From positions 1-7,622 of the forward strand of contig CABSAH010000086.1 in assembly GCA_902475645.1 (NCBI GenBank): a DNA stretch of 7,622 nucleotides. The letters are read 5' to 3'. The stretch comes from an uncultured Christensenellaceae bacterium (lineage in GTDB: Bacteria; Bacillota; Clostridia; Christensenellales; CAG-138). The translations under genes and the position numbers were made by a program. Positions 1 through 6,321 of this stretch are shown here, in pieces (positions within the stretch are counted from its first letter, which is position 1; each line of letters opens with the position of its first letter). Under the pieces are notes generated by a model. It was not told the DNA's origin, did no database searches, and saw nothing but the letters and a program-made list of their open reading frames with translations.

Positions 1-1510
1 CCTGAAGCAGCGGATAAACGTATTTCTTCAGCACGGAAACCTCGTACACAAGGGTCGTGTTGAAAAGCGCGTCCGCATTTTCCTGATACGGGAATATCCA
101 TGTTTCCTCGCCCCGCCTAACGCTCGGCCACATTGAAAGCGTATGCTCCATGCTTGCGCCGCGTGTTTCATAGTCCCGCACAAGCCGCCTTAAAAGCCGC
201 GCGTCGGTGGTATGAATCCTGTTGTGGTCGTCTATATTCAGCGTTGTAAGCGCGCTTACATACACGCGGAAAAGCTTATCGCGGTCTATATCATCGTTTA
301 GCAGCATCGGGTTCAGCGCATGTATGCCCTCTATTATAAGCGGCTCATCAGGGTGCAGCCGCATAACAATGCTGTCCTTAGCGCGCTTGCCCGTAAGGAA
401 ATCGAATACCGGAACCTCCACCTCCTCCCCGCGCATAAGCGCGGCAAGGTCGCTTGAAAAGCGGGGTATATCCAGCGTGTTTATATGCTCCAAATCCTTC
501 TGCCCGTTTCCGTCGGCAGGGATTGCGTCGCGGTCAAGATAATAATTATCCAGCGAAAGCATCTTCGGGTCCTGCCCAAGCACCCTAAGCTGCGTTGCAA
601 GGCGGTTTGCGCTGGTGGTCTTTCCCGATGAGCTCGGCCCCGCAACAAGCACCGCCCGCGCCGAATGCGCCACTATTTTATCCGCAATGTTGGCATAGCT
701 CTTTTCATGCAGCGCCTCGTTCACGCGCACAAGCTCGCGTATCCTGCCGGTGGAAACAAGCGTGTTCAGCTCGCCCACGGTTGAACAATGCATAAGCTTG
801 CCCCATTCATCGCTCTGCTTGAATACTATTGCAAGCTTGGGCAGGGGGTCATAGTCGCTTGGAACATCGGGCTCATCGCTTCTTGGCATAAGCAGTATCA
901 CCGCCCCTTCAACGAATTTAAGGCGGAATACGTCCGCATAATCGGTTGAAGGCGCCATTTCGCCATAGAAATAATCCATGTAGCTGCCGATTGTATAAAC
1001 GTCAAAATAGCTGAACTTGCGCCATTTCAAAAGCGCGGCCTTATCCGTTTGCCCGTCGCGCTCGTAAAATTGAATCGCTTCCTTTATGTCCAGCCGCTTT
1101 CTTTCAAGGGGTATTGCGGCGCGCACAATATTGCGCATTTCGGCTTCAAGCTTCAATACGTCCTGTTCGCTGAGCGCAGGCTCCTTATCTATTGTTATAT
1201 ACAGCCCCGGCCCAAGCGTATACCTTACGCATACCCGCGCCGCCGGGAACAGCCGCCTTACAGCCGCAATGAATATGAATTGCAGCGTGCGTTCATATAC
1301 GCGGCGGCCGGCTTCCTCTTTATAGTTGAGCAGATGAACATTCACGTCCTTAAACGGCGTGTATCTGAGGCTGAACACCTCGCCGCCTATCTGCGCCGCA
1401 AGCGGGCGCGACGCAAGGGACATCATATCGAGCTTAAGCTTTTTAACCGCATCGAGCAGGCTCTCCCCGTGCTTTATTTCGCACTCCATTGTGTCCGCAG
1501 TTATCCTCAT
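1..1510 (-). CDS. Nucleoside (uridine-type) kinase with N-terminal TGS/ThrRS-like region, C-terminus cut by window edge
   Basis: Transfers phosphate from a nucleoside triphosphate to a nucleoside (uridine/cytidine-like) in pyrimidine salvage; cytosolic. Reading leftwards from ATG at 1508-1510, 503 codons stay open to the window edge. Residues 1-60 resemble a TGS domain. Residues about 65-200 resemble the second N-terminal domain of threonyl-tRNA synthetase (VYERTLQFIF at 71-80, then RRLFP). The kinase domain begins near 275: Walker A GPSSSGKT at 291-298, DNYYLDRD at 321-328, LDIPRF at 346-351, VPVFDF at 366-371, RRGEETWIFPYQ at 465-476. Family members of this fused type are about 550 residues, so roughly the last 50 are missing. 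The start is set by GGAGG (complement of 1518-1522) seven bases upstream. The ThrRS-like HxxxH zinc motif is absent (FIFIA at its place), so no editing activity is expected. Exact nucleoside preference cannot be read from sequence. Confidence 0.92.
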   Translation of the reverse strand, partial: MRITADTMECEIKHGESLLDAVKKLKLDMMSLASRPLAAQIGGEVFSLRYTPFKDVNVHLLNYKEEAGRRVYERTLQFIFIAAVRRLFPAARVCVRYTLGPGLYITIDKEPALSEQDVLKLEAEMRNIVRAAIPLERKRLDIKEAIQFYERDGQTDKAALLKWRKFSYFDVYTIGSYMDYFYGEMAPSTDYADVFRLKFVEGAVILLMPRSDEPDVPSDYDPLPKLAIVFKQSDEWGKLMHCSTVGELNTLVSTGRIRELVRVNEALHEKSYANIADKIVAHSARAVLVAGPSSSGKTTSANRLATQLRVLGQDPKMLSLDNYYLDRDAIPADGNGQKDLEHINTLDIPRFSSDLAALMRGEEVEVPVFDFLTGKRAKDSIVMRLHPDEPLIIEGIHALNPMLLNDDIDRDKLFRVYVSALTTLNIDDHNRIHTTDARLLRRLVRDYETRGASMEHTLSMWPSVRRGEETWIFPYQENADALFNTTLVYEVSVLKKYVYPLLQ

Positions 1511-1538
1511 ACCATAACCTCCGTTTCATATGCTAATC

Positions 1539-1560
1539 ATTATACAACAAATTGCGCCGA
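1539..1560 (-). promoter_or_regulatory. Probable promoter of the nucleoside kinase gene
   Basis: On the minus strand a perfect TATAAT lies at 1539-1544. About 16 bases further upstream is only a weak -35 match, TTTATA. The predicted transcript would start near 1532, giving a leader of about 20 bases that carries the GGAGG site. The -10 is clear by eye; the -35 is poor. Confidence 0.55.
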
Positions 1561-1633
1561 TATAAAGCCGCAAGGCAATAAATTTTGAAAAGTTGGCGAA
1601 TTATTCATACTTTCCCTTATTTTGACCTTATAC

Positions 1634-1644
1634 TATGGTATAAT
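1634..1644 (+). promoter_or_regulatory. Extended -10 promoter of the flippase-mazG operon
   Basis: TATGGTATAAT matches the extended -10 consensus TRTGnTATAAT, with the TATAAT hexamer at 1639-1644. No good -35 sits 16-18 bases upstream; the nearby TTGACC at 1622-1627 is only 11 bases away. The extended -10 would compensate. Transcription would start near 1651, so the leader is about 40 bases. It is divergent from the kinase promoter about 95 bases away. Confidence 0.65.
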
Positions 1645-1655
1645 ATCAGCTATTG

Positions 1656-1675
1656 CGGCGGCGATAATGCCGCCG
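1656..1675 (+). promoter_or_regulatory. Leader hairpin at the predicted 5' end of the flippase mRNA
   Basis: CGGCGGC (1656-1662) and GCCGCCG (1669-1675) form a perfect 7-bp all-GC stem around a GATAAT loop. It starts about five bases after the predicted transcription start. Its 3' edge touches the first of two GGAG sequences (1675-1678); the second GGAG (1680-1683), eight bases before the ATG, stays free. It has no following T-run, so it is not a terminator. A role in mRNA protection or translation tuning is inference. Confidence 0.45.
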
Positions 1676-1691
1676 GAGCGGAGAAAGCATT

Positions 1692-3302
1692 ATGGAAAAG
1701 AAGCAAAAGTCGTTCGTTCAGGGCGCGGCGCTGCTGGGCGCTGCGGGTTTGATAGTAAAAATAATCGGCGCGGTATTCCGCATTCCCTTCGCAAACGCCG
1801 TTGGGCCGGAGGGCGCATGCTATTACGATGCGGCGTATCCGTATTATTCGTTTCTGCTGGTAATATCCTCCTCCGGCCTGCCAACAGCCATATCAAAGCA
1901 GGTGAGCGAGCGCGTAGCCTTGGGCGACCATGCCGGAGCCAAGGAGGTATTGAGCGTATCCGTCAGGCTTTTGAGCATAATAGGCATAATAACAAGCGTT
2001 GCCATGTTCCTTGGCGCAAATGCGTTCGCCGCCATAACCGCGTATCCCGAAACCGTATTGAGCTTCCGCGCGCTTGCGCCGGCGCTGCTGTTCGTATCCG
2101 TAATGTGCGCATACCGCGGCTATCTTCAGGGTATGCAGCAGATGGCGGGAACAGCCCTTTCGCAGATTGCGGAGCAGCTGGGTAAGCTTATAATCGGCCT
2201 TACGCTTGCAATAAAGCTTCTTCCAAAGGGCCCCGAATACGCCGCCATGGGCGCGCTGATAGGCGTGAGTGCAAGCGAGCTGATGGGGCTTATTGTGGTG
2301 TATCTTTTCTACCGCAGGCGCAAGGGAGAGCTTGACAGGCTTGCCAAGCGCTCCTCCGCAAAGCCGCGCGGCTTTGCAGCGGTATCAAAGGCGCTGCTTG
2401 CCATTGCAATACCCATAACCATAGGCGCATCCATAAGCCCGCTTACCGGAATGGTGGACAGCGCGCTTATAGGCCGCATACTGCTAAAGCTTGGGTATAG
2501 CGAGGAGGTCACAAAAACCGCCTATTCGCTCCTTAGAACATATGTAACAACGCTTATAAACATGCCCGGCGTGCTTACAATGGCGCTTGCAATGAGCCTT
2601 GTGCCCGCAATTTCCGCAAAGAACGCCACGCATGACCGCGACGGGGTAAGCTCCACGGCAAGGCTTGGGCTAAAGCTTGCGCTGATAATAGGCATACCGT
2701 GCGCAGTGGGGCTTTTCGTGCTGGCACAGCCCATTATACATATGCTCTATCCAAAGCTTACCGAGGCTGAATTAGCCCTTGCCGCAGACCTTATGCGCAC
2801 GGCAAGCATGGGCGTTATATTCCTTTCCATGGTGCAGGCCATGACGGGCGTTGTGCAGGGCTTGGGCAAGCCGCAGATTCCGGTTTTCAATCTGTTCATA
2901 GGCTTTGTGCTTAAGGTTATAACAATGCTGATACTTATGAACATACCCGCCGTTAATATTCAGGGCGCGGCAATATCCACCGTTGTGTGCTATGCATACG
3001 CCGGCGTTGCGGATACGATATATATGATGCGCCGCACAAAATGCCCCGTTAAGCTTTACGATACGTTTATAAAGCCCGTGGCCGCATCCGTGGCAATGGG
3101 GCTTACCGTGCATTATACCCATGCGTTTCTAAGCGGAAAGGGTCACGGCACGCTTGCCACCCTTGCGGCGGTTGTAGCCGGGGTTGCGGTTTACGGCATA
3201 TTTGTTATAATTTTGAAGATGCTTTCCGCAAGCGAGCTTAGCTATATCCCCGGCGGGGGCAAGCTAAAGCGCATAATGTACAGGAACACCAACAAGCACT
3301 GA
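1692..3302 (+). CDS. SpoVB/YabM-type lipid-linked oligosaccharide flippase (MOP superfamily, MurJ-related)
   Basis: Polytopic membrane protein of 536 residues, close to the 520-545 usual for SpoVB, YabM and YtgP (MurJ) of Bacillus. Family members move undecaprenyl-linked cell-wall or polysaccharide precursors across the cytoplasmic membrane. The N-terminus shows the family pattern: GLIVKIIGAVFRIPF (19-33, with R30), NAVGPEGACYYDAAYP (35-50), and SSSGLPTAISKQVSE (59-73). Hydrophobic segments recur along the whole length, consistent with about 14 helices. The C-terminus is short and basic. The start is supported by GGAG at 1680-1683, eight bases upstream. mazG follows after 13 bases, as with yabM-yabN in B. 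subtilis, so they are probably co-transcribed. Isoleucine is mostly ATA. Whether it handles lipid II, a spore-cortex precursor or another polysaccharide cannot be told from sequence alone. Confidence 0.9.
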   Translation: MEKKQKSFVQGAALLGAAGLIVKIIGAVFRIPFANAVGPEGACYYDAAYPYYSFLLVISSSGLPTAISKQVSERVALGDHAGAKEVLSVSVRLLSIIGIITSVAMFLGANAFAAITAYPETVLSFRALAPALLFVSVMCAYRGYLQGMQQMAGTALSQIAEQLGKLIIGLTLAIKLLPKGPEYAAMGALIGVSASELMGLIVVYLFYRRRKGELDRLAKRSSAKPRGFAAVSKALLAIAIPITIGASISPLTGMVDSALIGRILLKLGYSEEVTKTAYSLLRTYVTTLINMPGVLTMALAMSLVPAISAKNATHDRDGVSSTARLGLKLALIIGIPCAVGLFVLAQPIIHMLYPKLTEAELALAADLMRTASMGVIFLSMVQAMTGVVQGLGKPQIPVFNLFIGFVLKVITMLILMNIPAVNIQGAAISTVVCYAYAGVADTIYMMRRTKCPVKLYDTFIKPVAASVAMGLTVHYTHAFLSGKGHGTLATLAAVVAGVAVYGIFVIILKMLSASELSYIPGGGKLKRIMYRNTNKH

Positions 3303-3315
3303 GGAGATTTTTACA

Positions 3316-4749
3316 ATGAAGCTTACAATAGCGCCGCTTTCAACGCCCATGTCCATAACCGCCGCCGCGCAGCAGGCCATAACGTCGGCAAAAAGGCTGT
3401 TTATACAGACCGAGCGCCACCCGAGCGCATATTGGCTGAAGAGCAGCGGCATAGAATACGCCAGCATGGATGGGCTTTACGAAAGCTGCTATGATTTTGA
3501 CGAGCTGAACGCAGCCATTGCGGAGCGCCTGCTTGAAAGCGATACGGATACGGTATACGCTCCCGCGGGCCGCGGAGCCGGAGCTGCGCTTATGAACGCC
3601 ATACGCTCCCGCGCAAAGGAAACGGGCGCGGAGCTTAGCATACTGAGCGCCAGCGGCTATGCGGAGGCCGCCCTATGCGAAGCGGGGCTGCCCATAAGCG
3701 GCGGCAATGTGCGCATAATAAGCGCAAACGAGCTGCCCTGCCGCATGGATACCGCCGTGCCGCTATGCATAGAGGAGGTGGATACGCCCATACGCGCGGG
3801 CGAGGTTAAGCTGGCGCTTGGCGAATACTATCCCGATGAGCATTGCGTTACGCTTGCCTGCATGGATGAGCGCGGCGCATACCATTGCAATAGCATAAAG
3901 CTATATGAGCTGGACAGGCAGAAGAACTGCTTCTTTGCGGCAACGGTGCTTATAGTGCCGCCCGCGGCGCTTGAGGAATTGGACAGGCACGGCTTGGACA
4001 GCCTTATTGACGTTATGAAGCGGCTGCGCGGTGAAAACGGCTGCCCGTGGGACAGGGAGCAGACGCACACGAGCCTTAGAAACACCATGATAGAGGAAGC
4101 TTACGAGGCCGTGGACGCCATAGAGCGCGAGGATATGGACGCATTGTGCGAGGAGCTTGGCGACGTGCTGCTACAGGTCGCCTTCCATGCGCAGATAGAA
4201 ACCGAAGCGAGCGATTTTACAATACGCGACGTTACAACGGGCATAGTTAAAAAGCTTATGTACCGCCATCCGCACGTTTTCAGCGCGCTGAACGTATCGG
4301 GCACGGATGAGGTGCTGAAAAACTGGGAGGAGCTGAAGAAAAAGGAAAAGCATATCCTCTCCGCTACCGAAGCGATGCAGGCCGTGCCGCAATGCTTCCC
4401 CTCCCTTATGCGCGCGGGCAAGCTGCAAAAGCGCGCCGCCGCCACGGGGTTCGATATGGATGCATGCGCCGCGCTTTGCGCCGTTAGCGAAGCGGCGGAG
4501 CGTATAAAGGCGGGCTATGCTGCTGGTGCGGACGGCGAAGCGCTGTATCCATTGGCGGAGGAGCTGCTGTTTGCGGCGGTGTATGCAATGCGCGCGTTGG
4601 GGCTTGATGCCGAGCTTACGCTGAGGGACGCGGGGAACACATTCCTTGAAGCATTTGCAGAGGCGGAGCGGCTTTCGCTGCAAAACGGCGCCGAATTGGG
4701 CAGGCTTACTCCCCAGGGGCTGCACGCGCTGATGCAAGGGGCAAAATAG
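3316..4749 (+). CDS. mazG: YabN-type MazG: degenerate tetrapyrrole-methylase-like domain plus MazG NTP pyrophosphohydrolase
   Basis: MazG hydrolyses nucleoside triphosphates to monophosphate and pyrophosphate (nucleotide pool cleaning); cytosolic and Mg-dependent. The 477 residues match the two-part YabN architecture (489 in B. subtilis). Residues 1-220 align with the tetrapyrrole methylase-like part, including FELDR-like YELDRQ near 196 and the VPP junction. However, the glycine-rich loop is replaced (IAPLSTPMS near 5-13) and GHP is AGR at 84-86. The MazG domain starts with MKRLRGENGCPWD (234-246). It has the metal ligands EEAYE (260-264) and ELGD (280-283), and RHPHVF (317-322). The C-terminal second MazG-like repeat (about 355-460) keeps KLQKRAAATGFD and GLDAELTLRDAGNTF, but its ExxD is gone (AEELLFAA). 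The first MazG domain should be active; the methylase half probably is not. GAGGAG (3301-3306) overlaps the upstream stop, suggesting translational coupling. Confidence 0.93.
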   Translation: MKLTIAPLSTPMSITAAAQQAITSAKRLFIQTERHPSAYWLKSSGIEYASMDGLYESCYDFDELNAAIAERLLESDTDTVYAPAGRGAGAALMNAIRSRAKETGAELSILSASGYAEAALCEAGLPISGGNVRIISANELPCRMDTAVPLCIEEVDTPIRAGEVKLALGEYYPDEHCVTLACMDERGAYHCNSIKLYELDRQKNCFFAATVLIVPPAALEELDRHGLDSLIDVMKRLRGENGCPWDREQTHTSLRNTMIEEAYEAVDAIEREDMDALCEELGDVLLQVAFHAQIETEASDFTIRDVTTGIVKKLMYRHPHVFSALNVSGTDEVLKNWEELKKKEKHILSATEAMQAVPQCFPSLMRAGKLQKRAAATGFDMDACAALCAVSEAAERIKAGYAAGADGEALYPLAEELLFAAVYAMRALGLDAELTLRDAGNTFLEAFAEAERLSLQNGAELGRLTPQGLHALMQGAK

Positions 4750-4792
4750 GCGAAAAACAAGGCTTTTTTACTGCAAAAAATCAAAATAGTGC

Positions 4793-4821
4793 TTGTACTC
4801 ATGATGAAAAGCTGATACAAT
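4793..4821 (+). promoter_or_regulatory. Promoter of the HU gene
   Basis: TTGTAC (4793-4798), a 17-base spacer, and TACAAT (4816-4821), with TGA just before the -10 giving an extended -10. Predicted transcription starts near 4828, about 42 bases before the HU start codon. It lies in the 120-base gap after mazG, where I see no convincing terminator, so HU may be both co-transcribed with mazG and independently transcribed. Confidence 0.7.
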
Positions 4822-4854
4822 ATCCATTGCGCAAAATTGTTGCCGATTATTTTT

Positions 4855-4860
4855 AGGAGG
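4855..4860 (+). promoter_or_regulatory. Shine-Dalgarno site that fixes the HU start
   Basis: A perfect AGGAGG ends nine bases before ATG 4870. The reading frame is open from an in-frame ATG at 4837, but that one precedes this site by 18 bases, would add 11 non-HU residues, and lies only about nine bases after the predicted transcription start. Confidence 0.9.
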
Positions 4861-4869
4861 ATAGAATCA

Positions 4870-5142
4870 ATGAACAAAACCGAGCTTATAGCCGCAGTAG
4901 CCGAGAAGAGCGGCCTCACCAGGAAGGATTCCGAAAAGGCAGTGCTTGCCGCGCTTGAAACCATCACCGAAACCCTGAAGGCCGGTGAAAAGGTTCAGCT
5001 TGTCGGCTTCGGCGTATTCGAAACCCGCGTCCGTCCCGCTCATAAGGGCCACAACCCCATGACCGGTGCCGAGATCCAGATTGCGGAAAGCAAGGCTGCC
5101 ACCTTCAAGGCCGGCAAGGCTCTTAAGGAAGCGCTCAACTGA
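4870..5142 (+). CDS. hup: HU-family DNA-binding (histone-like) protein
   Basis: Small basic nucleoid protein that dimerises and bends DNA. Its 90 residues are exactly the length of B. stearothermophilus HU. The N-terminal helices MNKTELIAAVAEKSGLTRKD (1-20) are canonical, followed by GFGVFETR (46-53), the DNA-binding arm with GHNPMTG (60-66), and the C-terminal FKAGKALKEALN (79-90). The minor-groove intercalating proline P63 is kept. The usual arginine at 61 (GRNP) is histidine, and two prolines common in the arm and after it (72, 77) are alanine. Codon use differs from neighbours: isoleucine is ATC/ATT three times out of four and lysine is largely AAG, as expected for a highly expressed gene. 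It has its own promoter and terminator. mazG followed by HU is a common clostridial order, but the S4-domain RqcP and YabP/YabQ genes often found next are not here. Confidence 0.97.
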   Translation: MNKTELIAAVAEKSGLTRKDSEKAVLAALETITETLKAGEKVQLVGFGVFETRVRPAHKGHNPMTGAEIQIAESKAATFKAGKALKEALN

Positions 5143-5163
5143 TTCAGGTATAATAACGCGATA

Positions 5164-5206
5164 AAAGCGGCAAAGCCACTATAAGGCCATGCCGCTTTGT
5201 TTTTTT
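5164..5206 (+). terminator. Intrinsic terminator of HU, possibly bidirectional
   Basis: AAAGCGGCA (5164-5172) pairs perfectly with TGCCGCTTT (5190-5198), a 9-bp stem. An inner GCC/GGC pairing (5175-5177 with 5185-5187) can extend it. A run of seven T (5200-5206) follows. On the minus strand the same stem is followed by TTTTAT and lies just past the LysR stop, so it may also end the LysR transcript, less strongly. Confidence 0.9.
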
Positions 5207-5212
5207 CTTCCC

Positions 5213-6082
5213 TTATCCTCCCTTTATAAATTCCCGCATGAACGCGCAGAACGCCGCAAGCGCGGGGCCGTGATAATTGGCGTTCATGGCAAGGCCAATC
5301 TCCCTTTCGCTGTGTTCAAGCGGCACGGTGCATACGTTGCCAAGGTGCATTGCGCTTATCATAAGCTCCGGCAATATTGTAAAGCCCAGCGCGCGCTCCG
5401 CCATTGCAGCCGCGGCGTAATCGTCGCCCATGTTCAGCACGGCCTTCGGCCTTATTCCCGCGCGGGAGAAGAAGCGTCCCACATCGTATTTGGAGCCTTC
5501 CGCAGGCACTATGAACGTTTCCCCCGCCACGTCCCGCGCCGTAAGGCTGCGCTTTTTGGCAAGCGGGCTTTTTGGATGCACAACGGCAAGCAGCCTGTCC
5601 CGCGCAAGCGGCACGGTTTCAAACTCCGCGCGCGAGGGCAGCGCCACAAATGCGCAATCCACCCGTCCGGAGCTTAGCATATCCTCAATGGGCGAATATG
5701 TGCCGTTTTCTATCGTTATGGCTATGCCGGGGTAAAGCGCGTTGAACCCCGCCATAACGCGGGGCAGCCACGCTATTGCAACGCTTGAAAACGTGCCTAT
5801 TCTAAGCGTTCCCCGCTCCATGCCCCTCAGCTCCTCCGCCGCGTCAAGCACGGCGTTTTCCGCCGCAATAAGCCGCCGTATGTGGCCTATAAGCACGTTC
5901 CCCTCCGGCGAAAGCTCCACGCCCGCCTTTGAGCGGATAAGCAGCTGCACGCCAAGCTCCTGCTCCAGCGTATGCACAAGATGGCTCACGCCCGATTGGG
6001 TGTAGCCCAGCTTATGCGCTGCCGCCGTCATGTTCCCTTCCTCCGCCGCGGCTATAAAAGCGGCGTATTTGCTGTTTGCCAT
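5213..6082 (-). CDS. LysR-family transcriptional regulator
   Basis: A 289-residue protein, typical for the family (about 290-310), that would bind DNA as a dimer or tetramer and respond to a small ligand. The N-terminal winged helix-turn-helix covers about 1-60, with AAAHKLGYTQSGVSHLVHTL (20-39) and the LELGV-like EQELGVQLLIRS that ends the recognition region. The LysR substrate-binding domain runs from about 90 to the end, beginning GTLRIGTFSSVA. The start ATG (6080-6082) has GGAGGG (complement of 6091-6096) eight bases upstream. It converges on HU and diverges from the Gate-domain membrane gene at 6322, the usual arrangement of a LysR regulator and its target. No ligand can be inferred. Its own promoter has perfect consensus boxes, unusual for a regulator. 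Confidence 0.95.
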   Translation of the reverse strand: MANSKYAAFIAAAEEGNMTAAAHKLGYTQSGVSHLVHTLEQELGVQLLIRSKAGVELSPEGNVLIGHIRRLIAAENAVLDAAEELRGMERGTLRIGTFSSVAIAWLPRVMAGFNALYPGIAITIENGTYSPIEDMLSSGRVDCAFVALPSRAEFETVPLARDRLLAVVHPKSPLAKKRSLTARDVAGETFIVPAEGSKYDVGRFFSRAGIRPKAVLNMGDDYAAAAMAERALGFTILPELMISAMHLGNVCTVPLEHSEREIGLAMNANYHGPALAAFCAFMREFIKGG

Positions 6083-6116
6083 AATATGCGCCCTCCGTTT
6101 TGCCCTGTATGCGTTT

Positions 6117-6146
6117 ATTATAATAATTACATATGCGCCGTGTCAA
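6117..6146 (-). promoter_or_regulatory. Promoter of the LysR gene, consensus boxes
   Basis: On the minus strand TTGACA (complement of 6141-6146), an 18-base spacer, then TATAAT (complement of 6117-6122). Both hexamers are perfect. Predicted transcription starts near 6110, leaving a leader of about 28 bases with the GGAGGG site. The -10 lies within a 12-bp perfect palindrome, TTATTATAATAA (6115-6126). Confidence 0.8.
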
Positions 6147-6158
6147 TGCATCGGCATT
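6145..6158. promoter_or_regulatory. Candidate LysR operator: AATGC-N4-GCATT dyad
   Basis: A perfect 5-bp inverted repeat, AATGC (6145-6149) and GCATT (6154-6158), four bases apart, overlaps the outer end of the LysR -35 box and faces the divergent promoter. The position suits autorepression and control of the neighbour. It does not show a strict T-N11-A LysR box, so this is tentative. Confidence 0.3.
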
Positions 6159-6215
6159 TGTTTGATTGGTTGCAAGATATAAGTTTTTCTCATGTATAAC
6201 ACAAAGCATATTCAT

Positions 6216-6244
6216 TTTACTTGCGATTCACTGGGTTGTATAAT
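6216..6244 (+). promoter_or_regulatory. Promoter of the Gate-domain membrane protein gene
   Basis: TTTACT (6216-6221, four of six matches to TTGACA), a 17-base spacer, and perfect TATAAT (6239-6244). Predicted transcription starts near 6251, giving a leader of about 70 bases before ATG 6322. About 70 bases separate its -35 from the divergent LysR -35, enough for regulator binding. Confidence 0.65.
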
Positions 6245-6321
6245 CGCATTTGGGACTGTATTACATCCTTTTTTCGGCAAAAGCATACATCATTTTCAAA
6301 GAAAGGGCTTCCGTACAAAAT

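Noticed and set aside
1622..1627. TTGACC as -35 for the flippase promoter
   Set aside because: The spacer to TATAAT is only 11 bases; the extended -10 explains the promoter better.
4171..4737. 188-codon open frame on the minus strand within mazG
   Set aside because: Antisense shadow of a clear MazG gene; the translation has no recognisable domain and is Arg/His/Cys-rich as expected of a shadow frame.
4754..4770. AT-rich hairpin after mazG as terminator
   Set aside because: Only about five A-T pairs around CAAGGC with no GC stem; too weak.
4837..4869. Upstream ATG for HU
   Set aside because: AGGAGG at 4855-4860 lies downstream of it, and HU proteins begin with MNKTEL at 4870.
5149..5154. 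TATAAT just after the HU stop
   Set aside because: There is no -35 at the right distance, and a terminator follows at once with no gene beyond it on the plus strand.
5189..5677. 162-codon open frame on the plus strand within LysR
   Set aside because: Antisense to a well-supported LysR gene, low-complexity basic composition, no ribosome binding site.
6170..6200. Second plus-strand promoter TTGCAA-N19-TATAAC
   Set aside because: The spacer is too long and the boxes weaker than at 6216-6244.
6250..6321. N-terminal extension of the membrane protein from a TTG at 6250
   Set aside because: It starts at the predicted transcription start, right after the -10 box at 6239-6244, and has no ribosome binding site.
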